NCBI GenBank assembly: GCA_963793625.1
Contig: CAWCAT010000050.1
Location: forward strand, 62,001-126,000
From: G963668605 sp963793625
GTDB taxonomy: Bacteria > Acidobacteriota > Terriglobia > Bryobacterales > Bryobacteraceae
Reading direction: 5' to 3'
DNA: 64,000 bases
Both the position numbers and the translations under genes were made by a program. Below, piece by piece: positions 36,129 through 45,501 of the stretch (positions within the stretch are counted from its first letter, which is position 1; every line of letters starts with the position of its first letter). The notes beneath the pieces are model-generated. The model was not told where the DNA came from, ran no database searches, and worked only from the letters and a program-made list of their open reading frames with translations.

Positions 36129-36372
36129 ATGCTCCCGTTTTTCGAGCTCTCCGGCGGTGTCGGCGGCAGTATCGCGGGCACAGTTGCGGACTCCAGCGGA
36201 GCGCTAATGCCGCAGGTTCGCGGTCGCGCTCCGCAACCTGGACACGCGTATAACGCAAAAAGGCGCCAGCAACCGTGAGCGGATGTCCGGTTGCACAAAC
36301 GCTCCGCCATCAGGTGATCTCAACCCCGGGAATATGTCGGTAAGTGGGCAGCGCGACACCAGCAACGGTTTA
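36129..36372 (+). pseudogene. Remnant of a TonB-dependent receptor 5' end
   Basis: Three patches in different frames belong to an Oar-like TonB receptor. First GSIAGTVADSSGALMPQV, the start of a carboxypeptidase-regulatory domain; then, after a frameshift, NLDTRITQKGASN, its next strand; then SGDLNPGNMSVSGQRDTSNG, the beginning of the plug. The parts between them, several tens of residues, have been deleted, and the barrel is absent. The remnant stops at about 36372 where the convergent MGMT-like gene also breaks off. It fills the space between trpB2 and that gene. Confidence 0.7.
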
Positions 36373-36711
36373 GCGAGCCGTCATTCTTGAGCACCCGCCA
36401 GTACGGCGTGATTTTGTTTTGCCACCGGCCGCGTCCTCCTCAGCCGCTTCCGCGGCGATCCGCACGAAGATGCCCGTCACCAACGGGCATGTCACGTCGG
36501 CCGCATACCTCTGCGCCAGGGTTTCGCGGATCTGCGAGACAGTAATCACGCTGCCCTTGCGGACCGTCCGAATGAGCGCGTCCACTTCGCGCGGACTAGG
36601 CAACAGCATGGTGCCGTTGCCGAACCGCTTTTGCATTCTGGGCTGTATAGCGACTAGCTTCGGCAGGTTGGGGTTGTCCATCTTCTCCCGCCAACTTTTC
36701 CGGGTCTTCAT
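36370..36711 (-). pseudogene. MGMT/ATL-like DNA-alkyl binding protein, frameshifted and truncated
   Basis: The first 90 residues (MKTRKSWREKM, RMQKRFGNGTMLLPSPREVD, then CPLVTGIFVRIAAEAAEE) follow a MGMT-like winged-helix protein family; the family's usual active-site PCHR is not visible in this part. After AAGG the frame shifts within about 36412-36430; the other frame then reads KITPYWRVLKNDGSLN, the expected continuation, and ends at about 36370 without the family's C-terminus. Gene lost by one single-base indel and a 3' deletion that joined it to the TonB remnant. Confidence 0.7.
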
Positions 36712-36741
36712 GTTCCACACCAGTTCTATGTGAGTAACTAA

Positions 36742-39700
36742 TTACCAGGTCAGCCGCATGGCGAACTGTACGCGCCGTGCGGGTCGCGCCATGGTCGGTT
36801 GCAGGAACACCGGATCGACCTGCTGACCTTGCAAATCGAATCGCGCTGACGACTGTAGCAGAAGGAACTGCGTATGGTTGAGAGTGTTATAGCTCTCGAT
36901 CCGAATCTGAGTAAGATAGCGTTCCCGGAACTTGAACTGCCGCGCTACCGACATATCGAAATTGTTGATGCCGCGCGCGCGCAGGATGCCGCTTCCGGTG
37001 TTCCCAAACGTTCCCCGTGCCGGACGGCTGAAGCGCTTTGTAACTTCGGCGTCGGGTCGCACCAAATCTACGCGCGGCGCTTCAGACGGCGTTCCTGTTA
37101 TGTCCTGGCCATCAACAGTGCTGAACGTTGGCGTGAACGGCGCGGCGGTTGAAAGCCGCGTGATTCCCGAAAGCTCCCATCCATCCATCGTCATGCGGAC
37201 TGCACGCCAGTGCAGGTGCTTCCCCGGTTTCGGCAGGATCCACGTATAGCGCATCGAAAGTACGTGCCGCATGTCCCACGGCAGCGGGCCGTAATTGCGC
37301 TGGCGCGGATTGAAGAACGGGCTCACTGCAGCATATTCTGAGGCTGCCGCTCCTAGCGTTTTGCTGAATGTATATGCGCCGGTCACCTGTATGCCCCGGG
37401 ACAGTCGCCGCGAAATGGTGGTCAGGAGCGCGTGGTAATTCGAGGTCAACGCGAACTCATATTGATAGACCTCGCCGTAGCCTTGATAAGGCCGCAGGAA
37501 ATTACGCGGTAGTGGACGCGTCGGCGCGGTGGGGTCGCGATTCTCAGGGTGCAGGTCGATATGATTCGCGCCGGCTGGAACTGCGTTGAGATTGCGTTGC
37601 CAAAGCAAATGGCGCGCGAGCGATCCGGCATAGGAGATATCCACCAGGATCAGCTTACGAACTTGCTGTTGTATACCCAGACTAAAGTTATAGATAGCCG
37701 GCATGCTGTTGCGGCCGCTCAGAGTCGCGATGCTGTTTGCCGGGGCATAGATGCGTTGCCCGCTGGTCTGGGCCAATCCGTCGAGCGTTCCGTAGTAGAT
37801 CAGTGGACTGAAAACCGTGGGCGGATTTGACAGCGCAGACAGCGAGGAGGCGCCGCTGATCCGATCGAGGAACACACCCCCGCCACCGCGCACAATCGTT
37901 CGGCTTTTGCCCAGCGGATCCCATGCAAAGCCAATTCGCGGAGCCGCGGCGAGGGCAGGTAACGTGTACAGTCCGGCCGGCACTCCGTTTGCACCCGCAA
38001 CCACCATTCCAGCCGACGGATCGCCCGCGCCAGGCGCGAAAAGTCCGATCATTGCTTCGGGATATGTAGCGTTGTTCAGCGGGTTAACGGCAACGCGCTT
38101 CTTGGCTGCATCGAAGCCCGGACCCAGCAGCGGGGGCAGGATAGCCGCGTCATATCTCGAAGAGTCGAAGGCAGCCAACTGCATGCGCTGATCGTATTGC
38201 GGCGGTGCGTGGCAGAGGCGTACACCGTAGTCCAGCGTCAGCCTCGACGCCGCGCGCCATGCATCCTGCACAAAAAACTCAAAGGTCGTGTAGCGGAAAT
38301 GCCCCACTGGACGCGCAGTCGCTTCCGTGTAGGTTGTGAAATTACCCAGCATCGCGTTGGCATACGCGTAATTTGTATCAAGCGGATTGTTGCGGTCGCG
38401 ATCGAAGCTCATGATGCCGCGCGTAATGACGGAGGCCACTTCATCGCGCCGGGCCCGCTCCAGAAAAAATCCCGCTTTGTAATTGTGCCGACCGCGGATC
38501 TTCATCAATTGCTCGACAAAGTTGAACACGGTGTTGTTATTGTTGTACGGCAAACCGGTTGCCATCGAGGGGTTCGCGAAATTCGGAACGCCGCCGAAGC
38601 TCATGTTGGGAAGCAGTCCGCCAGGATTCAACTCGCGATTCCACTGCGGTAAATCGATCTTTGTTCCCGCGCGGCTGACCTGCTCGGGATTGTCGGGCAG
38701 GTAACGTCTGCGTCCGACACTCACTCCGAAGATGAACGTCTGAATCATGGTCTTCGAAAGTGTCGCGGTGGTGTGAATCGCCGCGCCCCAGCCGGGCTGC
38801 TCGGCAATAATTTGCGTAAGTGGAAAGTTAACCGCGCCTGTTGCCCAATGTCCGTATGGCGCGCTCTGCTTATCTGCCAAGCGGCTCACGCGCGCGTAAA
38901 CAAGTAGATTCTTGCGCGCCGTATAATCGAGCCGGAGTGTTTCCGTGTGCCGCGGATACTCGCCGCTTGCCGACGAGATGTAGTTCCATTGCGTCCGGCG
39001 CGCCGGTAAGGGGTTCGACGAAATTCGGCAGCGGGAACAGGCTGAGTATCTTGCTTCCGGCTCGGTGGAAACGATCTTCCGGAATGATCCCACCGGGAAA
39101 CGGCTTCTGTCCCGCGAGCGGATCATAAACCACGAACGGCTTTCCATTCACTTCATAGCTCTCAGAGAAGTTTCCAGCGCGTTCCAGTTCTGTGGGCACA
39201 CGCACGGTGCGCGTTCCATAGCTCAACAACTGGCTCTGAAAATCCTGCGCGAAGAAAAAGAACAGCTTGCTGCGGTTCGTGTTGAACTTGCCTGGAATGT
39301 AAACGGGACCGCCCACAGAGTAGCCCGCATTATGCGAACGGGATCGCGGACGCGCCGCACCGTTGCGATTATTGAAATAGTCGTTGGCGGAATAGCTCTC
39401 GTGCCGGTTCAGCCAGTCCGCCGAACCATGAAATTGCTTGGTGCCACTTCGCGTGACGAGTGAGATGGTGCTGCCGGTGCTGCGTCCATATTCCGCGGCA
39501 TAGGTCGAGGTGAGCACACGGACCTCCCCGACTGATCGGACCGCCGGAGTGACCAAAGTAGTCCTGCGCAACCCAGAATCAGTGACCGAAACGCCATCAA
39601 CCATGAAGGTTTGCGAGCCGGCGCGTGCGCCCAGCATGTGCAGGCCTTCCATGCTCTGCGGGGAACTGCCCGAACGTCCGGGTTCCAGATCAGTAGCGCC

Positions 39701-40171
39701 CGCGAGCAGTCCAACTGCGTCGATCAGATCGCGTCCCTGTAGTGGCATGTCGGCGAGTTCCTCAGCCGTGATCACACCGGGCCGCCTACTGACCCTAAGG
39801 CGAACAGGTGCCGTCGAGGCGGTTACCTGAATGATCTGACGCCGACTGCTGAGTTCCAGGCGAATTGTTTCCAGTGAAACAGCGCTGCCATCCTCAACCT
39901 GAATGCCATCCATACTCCAGGTCTCGAATCCCGGCGCGGTTATGCTAACGCGATATTTTGCGGGTGCCAGGGTGGCAAAGCAAAACACGCCTTTATCATC
40001 CGTGCGAGTGGAATCCTTGACGCCGTTCGGGCCGGTCAATAGGACTTCCAGCTTTGCGAACACGGCTGCAGACGGGTCTTCTACGATGCCGGAGATTGAG
40101 CAGTCTCGTGGCTGCGCTTGGGCCATGGTGGACACCAGGAAAAGCGCTGCCAGGGCGCACCTAAAATACAT
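36742..40171 (-). pseudogene. TonB-dependent receptor with CnaB-like N-terminus, split by a frameshift
   Basis: Second Oar-like TonB receptor. The N-terminal frame (start 40171) has a signal peptide, carboxypeptidase-regulatory domain (CSISGIVEDPSAAVFAKLEV), plug (SQTFMVDGVSVTDSGLRR, STYAAEYGRSTGSTIS) and the first strands (SKLFFFFAQDFQSQLL), then FPLPNFVEPLTG. The second frame takes over at 38992-39007 with RTQWNYISSASGEYPRH and continues the barrel to its terminal aromatic residue (QFAMRLTW). One base is gained or lost in a GC-rich run (ACCGGCGCGCCGG). With it corrected the protein has about 1140 residues. A divergent hydrolase gene starts 90 bases upstream. Confidence 0.9.
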
Positions 40172-40260
40172 AACAGTATGAGATCTGAATCTATCCTAGA
40201 ACAATCCAGCGGCCGATGCGCGGGTGGCACCCACTGCGTAGGCTAAGATGATTAAGCCCT

Positions 40261-42228
40261 ATGACTCGAAGCCTGCTAACGACTCTTGTACTCGCGGTAG
40301 CTGCACCACTGTTTTGCCAGACGCCTATGCGACAGATTCCGCCGCCCGGTGTTGCCGTTTCTGATGGCGACCGCGCGGAACTCGAAGCCGGTCTGCAACG
40401 CCTGCGTGCGTCGATCGAAAAATTGAAAGCGAATCCGCTGGCGCCTGATGTGCGGATCTTCCACGAAGCCGTGCGATATGCACTGCAGTACAACGAGTTT
40501 TTCAAAGCGGATGAGGTCGCCAAAGCAAAAGAACTGCTGCGGCAGGGACAACTCCGCGCTGATCAACTTGCGCAAGGACAAGCTCCCTGGACTACAGCGA
40601 CAGGTCTCGTGGTGCGTGGCTACGTTTCGAAGATTGATAAGAGCGTGCAGCCCTATGGGCTCGTCATGCCCGCGACATACTCGCCGCTCGCACCGCACCG
40701 CTGGCGTCTTGATGCGTGGTTTCATGGCCGCAGCGAAGTGCTGAGCGAAGTGAATTTCCTCACGGACCGGCAGCGCAACCGGGGCGAATTTCAACCGCCG
40801 AACACGATCGTGCTGCATCTCTATGGACGTTACTGCAACGCTAACAAGTTTGCGGGCGAAGTCGATTTGTTCGAAGCGCTCGAAGACGTTAAGCGCCATT
40901 ACCCGATCGATGAGAATCGCATTCTTGTGCGGGGCTTCAGCATGGGTGGCGCAGCTACGTGGCATATCGCAGCGCATCATGCCGGACTGTGGGCCGCAGC
41001 GGCTCCAGGCGCGGGTTTTGCTGAGACCGCGGAATTTCAGAAGATGACGCCGGAACAAATTGCAGCCGTGCCCGCCTGGGAGCGCACGCTTTGGCACTAC
41101 TACAATGCAACCGACTACGCGGTGAACTTTTTCAATCTTCCGGTGGTCGCCTACAACGGCGAGATCGACGGCCAAAAGCAGGCTGCTGATGTGATGCAGC
41201 GCGAGATGGCCGCGGAAGGTCTGCGCCTCACACGCGTGATCGGACCGAATACTGCGCACAAATACCATCCCGATTCGAAGGTGCAGATCAACGCTATTCT
41301 CGATGCGGTCGCCGAACGCGGCCGCGATCCGTACCCCGAAAAGATTCGTTTCACCACCTGGACTCTTGCCTACAACCGAATGAAATGGGTGATTGTGGAT
41401 GCGCTCGGCAAACACTTTGAACGCGCGCGCCTGGATGCCGAAATCACCAGCCGCACCACGGTCGAGGCGCGTAGTTTAAATGTCGATGCGTTCAGTTTTG
41501 AAATGGGCTCCGGTGGTTGCACGCTCGACAATACGCGCAAGCCGGTAGTAACAATCGATGGACAGAAAGTGAGCGCGCCTGCTCCGATGTCGGACCGCTC
41601 ATGGACCGCGCACTTCCGCAAGACAGCCGGTAAGTGGGCCGCTGTTGACAGCGCGGAACTGCCGGGCCTGCACAAACGGCACGGGCTGCAAGGACCGGTC
41701 GATGATGCCTTCTTTGATAGCTTCGTATTCGTGCGGCCGACCGGTACACCGCTCGCGGCTGGCGTTGCGGGCTGGGTCGCGTCGGAGATGAAACACGCGG
41801 CGACAGAATGGCGCAAGCAGTTTCGTGGTGAGGTGCAGATGCGTGACGATGCCACGCTCAGCGACTCTGATATCGCAAACAGCAATCTGATTCTGTGGGG
41901 TGATCCGGGCAGCAACAAACTGCTCGCGCGCATTGCGGACCGCCTGCCGGTTCAGTGGACAGCCGATGCCGTCGTCGTGAATGGGAAGCGCTTTGCCGCA
42001 GCCACGCACGCGCCGATTCTGATCTTTCCGAATCCGCTGAATCCCCGCAAGTACATCGTGCTCAACAGCGGCATCAGCTTCCGCGAATGGGACTACCTGA
42101 CCAACTCGCGTCAGGTGCCCAGATTGCCGGACTACGCAGTTGTAGATACGACCACGCCGCCGAATGAGAAGCTTCCCGGCAAGATCGTGCTCGCTGGATT
42201 TTTTAATGAGAGTTGGGGCTGGAAGTAA
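40261..42228 (+). CDS. Prolyl oligopeptidase-like serine hydrolase
   Basis: An exported alpha/beta hydrolase of 655 residues (signal peptide residues 1-20). The middle domain has the nucleophile elbow GFSMGGAATW (Ser near residue 226), and the catalytic His may be in NTAHKYHPDS near residue 338; the acid is probably the Asp in YNGEIDGQKQA. After it come a beta-sandwich region (about 370-470) and a further C-terminal domain with a carbohydrate-esterase-like feel (ILWGDPGSNKLLARIADRLP). Whether it cleaves peptides or ester/glycan substrates is unclear. It is convergent with the ferredoxin gene without a spacer. Confidence 0.8.
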   Translation: MTRSLLTTLVLAVAAPLFCQTPMRQIPPPGVAVSDGDRAELEAGLQRLRASIEKLKANPLAPDVRIFHEAVRYALQYNEFFKADEVAKAKELLRQGQLRADQLAQGQAPWTTATGLVVRGYVSKIDKSVQPYGLVMPATYSPLAPHRWRLDAWFHGRSEVLSEVNFLTDRQRNRGEFQPPNTIVLHLYGRYCNANKFAGEVDLFEALEDVKRHYPIDENRILVRGFSMGGAATWHIAAHHAGLWAAAAPGAGFAETAEFQKMTPEQIAAVPAWERTLWHYYNATDYAVNFFNLPVVAYNGEIDGQKQAADVMQREMAAEGLRLTRVIGPNTAHKYHPDSKVQINAILDAVAERGRDPYPEKIRFTTWTLAYNRMKWVIVDALGKHFERARLDAEITSRTTVEARSLNVDAFSFEMGSGGCTLDNTRKPVVTIDGQKVSAPAPMSDRSWTAHFRKTAGKWAAVDSAELPGLHKRHGLQGPVDDAFFDSFVFVRPTGTPLAAGVAGWVASEMKHAATEWRKQFRGEVQMRDDATLSDSDIANSNLILWGDPGSNKLLARIADRLPVQWTADAVVVNGKRFAAATHAPILIFPNPLNPRKYIVLNSGISFREWDYLTNSRQVPRLPDYAVVDTTTPPNEKLPGKIVLAGFFNESWGWK

Positions 42229-42477
42229 TCAGGCCGGCACCTCACGCCATTTGCCTGAACTCGTATCGAAAGGCAGCGTTACCCAAGCCATGTGGATGGC
42301 GTCGTCCTGGCATACGCCGATGCAATGCTCCTCGCTGCCGCAGCGGTCCGGCAACGTCAGCATGGGGAATTCGTCCAGCATTTCCAGGCAGCATGGCCCG
42401 CACGCAGCAGCGCACAACCCGCAGCCTGAGCAGCGGTCCTCTTGAATGATGGGCACCCACTTTTGCAGTAGCGTCAT
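42229..42477 (-). CDS. 4Fe-4S ferredoxin-like protein with atypical second motif
   Basis: An 82-residue protein. The first cluster motif is normal (CSGCGLCAAACGPCC). The second, CGSEEHCIGVC, has C-x5-C-x3-C spacing in place of CxxCxxCxxxCP, so the second cluster may be modified or missing. A ferredoxin is a natural partner for the IOR enzyme or the di-iron repair protein; the gene is divergent from ric. Its 3' end abuts the convergent hydrolase gene. Confidence 0.8.
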   Translation of the reverse strand: MTLLQKWVPIIQEDRCSGCGLCAAACGPCCLEMLDEFPMLTLPDRCGSEEHCIGVCQDDAIHMAWVTLPFDTSSGKWREVPA

Positions 42478-42510
42478 GTATTGATGCTAGGCTGCAACGT
42501 TTCTGTGGGC

Positions 42511-42526
42511 AGTGACTCCAGTCACA
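42511..42526. promoter_or_regulatory. CRP/FNR-like palindrome between the ferredoxin and ric genes
   Basis: AGTGACTCCAGTCACA contains a perfect 6+6 inverted repeat (GTGACT-cc-AGTCAC) and matches the CRP-type half-sites TGTGA-N6-TCACA at nine of ten positions. It is in the divergent spacer, about 46 bases before the ric start and 34 before the ferredoxin start, a position from which it could act on either gene. The binding protein is not in the window. Confidence 0.5.
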
Positions 42527-42571
42527 TACATTCGCTTTGTTGAGCCCTACTATCGTTCTTGAGGAGGGCTC

Positions 42572-43261
42572 ATGGGGCTCACAACGGAACAAACGGTATC
42601 TGAGATCGCGGCGGGGTCACTCGCTGCAGTGCGTGTTTTCGAAGCGTACGGAATCGATTTTTGCTGCGGCGGTAAACGGCCGCTCGAAGAGGTTTGCCGC
42701 GAGAAAGGTCTGCGCACGGACAAGGTTCTGGAGCGCTTGGAGAAAGCAACCGCCGAGCGAGTCGAAGACGAAACGGACTGGAACCGTGCGTCTTTGCGCG
42801 ACCTGATCCGGCACATCGTCGGGAAGCACCACGAATATCTGAAGCTCGAACTGCCGCGGCTCGCACAGCGCCTCGCAAAAGTAGTGCAGGTTTACGGAGC
42901 ACAGGATGCAGCGACGCTCGGACCTGTTCCCGAACTCTTCGGTGCACTTCGGCAAGAGATGGAACTGCACATGCATAAGGAAGAGCTCATGCTGTTCCCT
43001 GCAATCGACGCCGGTCTCGGTGGCATCGGGAATGCGATTTCAGTGATGGAACGCGAGCACGAGAGTGCAGGTGACGCATTGCGCAAGATCCGCGAATCAC
43101 TCAAGGATTTCGCAATTCCGGAGTACGCGTGCGTAACCTATAAGTCGTTGTTGAATGGGTTGCTCGAACTTGAGTCCGACCTGCACCTGCACATTCATCT
43201 GGAGAACAACATTCTTTTCCCACGAGCGATTGCACTGGAGCGTGCATCCAATCAGGCATGA
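42572..43261 (+). CDS. ric: Iron-sulfur cluster repair di-iron protein (ScdA/YtfE/RIC)
   Basis: Repairs Fe-S clusters after nitric-oxide or oxidative damage. 229 residues. Seen: the N-terminal ScdA domain with VFEAYGIDFCCGGKRPL, then the hemerythrin-like domain with the iron ligands in HHEYLKLELPR, HMHKEELMLFPAI, EREHESAGDAL and HIHLENNILFPRA. GAGGAGG lies 6 bases before the ATG. The 3' end overlaps the SDR gene by 4 bases (ATGA). Confidence 0.95.
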   Translation: MGLTTEQTVSEIAAGSLAAVRVFEAYGIDFCCGGKRPLEEVCREKGLRTDKVLERLEKATAERVEDETDWNRASLRDLIRHIVGKHHEYLKLELPRLAQRLAKVVQVYGAQDAATLGPVPELFGALRQEMELHMHKEELMLFPAIDAGLGGIGNAISVMEREHESAGDALRKIRESLKDFAIPEYACVTYKSLLNGLLELESDLHLHIHLENNILFPRAIALERASNQA

Positions 43262-44052
43262 ACCTGGAATTGGACGGAAGACTGGTACTTGTTACCGGAT
43301 CTACAGCGGGTATCGGTTTTGCGATTGCGCGGACACTCGCGGCAGAGGGTGCCCGCGTTATCGTGAATGGACGTACTGAGGTGCGGGTCGCGCAGGCGAT
43401 CGAAGAGATTCTCACGAGGCACCCGCAGGCCCGACTGGAAAGCATGGTCGCAGATCTTTCGACAGTGGAGGGCGCTGCCGTAGCCATAAACAGCTTCCCG
43501 AAGCTCGACGTACTGATCAACAATCTGGGAGTTTACCAGCCCAAGCCCTTCGAAGAGATCACCGACTCTGATTGGAACGCGATCATCGAGACCAACTTCA
43601 TGAGCGGTGTTCGACTCAGCCGTCATTGGCTGCCGAAAATGAAGGCCGCGGGTTGGGGCCGGATTATTTTCATCTCCAGCGAATCGGCCGCTAACATTCC
43701 AGTCGAGATGATTCACTACGGCGTGACCAAGACTATGCAGGTCGCACTCGCGCGCGGTTTGGCTGAGACGACATCCGGCACGGCAGTCACGGTGAATTCG
43801 ATTCTCGCAGGACCAACCCGTTCGGAAGGCGTCGAGGGATTCATTGCCGACATGGCGCAATCGCAGGGCCTTTCGACGGAAGCCGTGGAGGACCAGTTTT
43901 TCCGAACGATGCGGCCGACATCGATTATTCAACGCTTCGCCACAATCGACGAAGTAGCCGCGCTGGTCGCGTTCGTCGCCAGTCCACTCTCTGCGGCAAC
44001 CAACGGGGCAGCGTTGCGCGTGGAAGGCGGCTTGCTGCGCTCCATTCTGTAA
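43258..44052 (+). CDS. SDR family NAD(P)-dependent oxidoreductase
   Basis: A 264-residue short-chain dehydrogenase. Seen: TGSTAGIGFAIART (cofactor glycines), NNLGVYQ, catalytic Ser in IFISSESAAN and the YxxxK in HYGVTKTMQVA. The C-terminal segment has the IQRFATIDEVAALVAF region typical of classical SDRs. The substrate is unknown. Coupled to ric by an ATGA overlap, which may be only for translation, and convergent with the aldehyde dehydrogenase gene. Confidence 0.93.
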   Translation: MNLELDGRLVLVTGSTAGIGFAIARTLAAEGARVIVNGRTEVRVAQAIEEILTRHPQARLESMVADLSTVEGAAVAINSFPKLDVLINNLGVYQPKPFEEITDSDWNAIIETNFMSGVRLSRHWLPKMKAAGWGRIIFISSESAANIPVEMIHYGVTKTMQVALARGLAETTSGTAVTVNSILAGPTRSEGVEGFIADMAQSQGLSTEAVEDQFFRTMRPTSIIQRFATIDEVAALVAFVASPLSAATNGAALRVEGGLLRSIL

Positions 44053-44058
44053 ATTGCG

Positions 44059-45477
44059 CTACGGCCGCCAGACCACCAGCTTCATCTCCGTCATTTCTTC
44101 GATCGCGTACTTCGGTCCTTCGCGGCCCACGCCGCTCAGCTTGACTCCGCCGTAGGGCATCTGATCGACGCGATATTGAGGCACGTCATTGATCAGAAAT
44201 CCACCGACGTGTACCTTCTTCGCCGCTGTAAAAGCTTTGTTCAGATCGTTCGTGTAGATGCTCGCCTGCAATCCGTATTCGGAAGCGTTGACGCGCTCGA
44301 TGGCTTCCTCCAAGCTCTGATACCCATTCACGCCGACCACCGGACCGAACGCCTCGCGGCAGGATATACCGACATTCGGCGGCACGTCAGTCAGAACGGC
44401 TGGACCCAACGTCGCACGATTCCGCTCACCGCCCGTGAGCAGCTTTGCGCCCGCGCCGACAGCTTCCTGGACCCAGCTCTCTACTCGTTCTGCTTCCTTC
44501 TCAGTGATCAGTGAACTGACCTCCGTGGAGGCGTCGAGCGGGTGGCCGATCTTCAGCTTGCGCGTGCCGTCCAGCATCCGTTCCAGAAACTCGCCACGAA
44601 TCTTTTCCTGCGTGAAGATCCGCTGCACAGAAATACAGACTTGCCCTGAATGTGCGAACGCGCCCGTGATGCAGCGCGGCACCGCGTCATCGAGGTTGGC
44701 GCCCTCGTCGATAATCACTGCCGAATTGCTGCCCAGTTCCAGGGTCACGCGCTTCAGTCCCGCCAGGCTGCGGATATGTTTGCCGACTTCCGGACTCCCG
44801 GTAAACGTGATCATCGCTACACCGGGATGCTGCGTCAGAAGATCGCCGATGGTTCCTCCAGATCCCGTGATGACGTTCAGTGCTCCGGCTGGCAGACCAG
44901 CTTCCGCAAAAAGCGCGGCCATGCGCAAAGCACTCACCGGTGTAGCGCTTGCAGGCTTGTGGACGACGCTGTTGCCGGCCGCAATCGCAGGACCGATCTT
45001 GTGCATCGAGAGATTCAGAGGAAAGTTGAACGGCGTGATCGCCGCGATCACTCCGAGCGGCTCGCGTAATGTCATGGCCCAGCGTCCCTTGCCTGCGGGC
45101 GATGCCTCCATCGGGACCACTTCGCCACTCAATCGGTGCGCCTCTTCGGCCGAAAACAGCAGCGTCTGTGCGCTGCGGTCGACCTCTGCCAGGCCTTCGC
45201 GAAGCGGCTTGCCGCTTTCCGAAGCGATGATCGCGGCCATCTCGTCGCGTGCTTCGACAAGCAGCAGCTGCGCCTTGCGCAGAATCGCCGAACGTTCATC
45301 GAGCGTCAGCTCGCGCATCACGGGCGCGACGCGTAATGCTGCCCCAACAGCCGCTTCCACATGCCTTGGTTCGGCCTCGAAAACAGTGGCCACTTCGGAC
45401 CCGTCGTAAGGCAAACGCACGGTCCGAGCGGTTCCACTACGCACCAGTTCGCCGCCGATGTACATCGGATATTCCAT
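44059..45477 (-). CDS. NAD(P)-dependent aldehyde dehydrogenase
   Basis: A 472-residue class I-type ALDH. Seen: the cofactor region ITPFNFPLNLSMHKIGPAIA, ITFTGSPEVGKHIR, the catalytic Glu in TLELGSNSAVII and the nucleophile Cys in HSGQVCISVQRIF near residue 285, and the C-terminal YGGVKLSGVGREGPKYA. It resembles lactaldehyde/glyceraldehyde-3-phosphate-type (GapN-like) enzymes. It may oxidise aldehydes from sugar breakdown. It runs towards the SDR gene and follows nadD on the opposite side. Confidence 0.95.
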   Translation of the reverse strand: MEYPMYIGGELVRSGTARTVRLPYDGSEVATVFEAEPRHVEAAVGAALRVAPVMRELTLDERSAILRKAQLLLVEARDEMAAIIASESGKPLREGLAEVDRSAQTLLFSAEEAHRLSGEVVPMEASPAGKGRWAMTLREPLGVIAAITPFNFPLNLSMHKIGPAIAAGNSVVHKPASATPVSALRMAALFAEAGLPAGALNVITGSGGTIGDLLTQHPGVAMITFTGSPEVGKHIRSLAGLKRVTLELGSNSAVIIDEGANLDDAVPRCITGAFAHSGQVCISVQRIFTQEKIRGEFLERMLDGTRKLKIGHPLDASTEVSSLITEKEAERVESWVQEAVGAGAKLLTGGERNRATLGPAVLTDVPPNVGISCREAFGPVVGVNGYQSLEEAIERVNASEYGLQASIYTNDLNKAFTAAKKVHVGGFLINDVPQYRVDQMPYGGVKLSGVGREGPKYAIEEMTEMKLVVWRP

Positions 45478-45501
45478 AGCGCTAATGATAACGCCGCTAA
45501 A

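Noticed and set aside
40200..40250. TGGCAC element as a sigma-54 promoter before the hydrolase gene
   Set aside because: The -12 GC is not at the required distance; only the -24 half matches.
40276..41415. 379-residue frame on the minus strand
   Set aside because: Entirely antisense to the prolyl-oligopeptidase-like hydrolase, which has a signal peptide and GxSxGG motif. The antisense translation is His/Arg-rich and matches nothing.
42229..42477. Ferredoxin as the missing C-terminal domain of IorA displaced by rearrangement
   Set aside because: Located more than 30 kb away with its own start and divergent promoter; functional partnership remains only a possibility.
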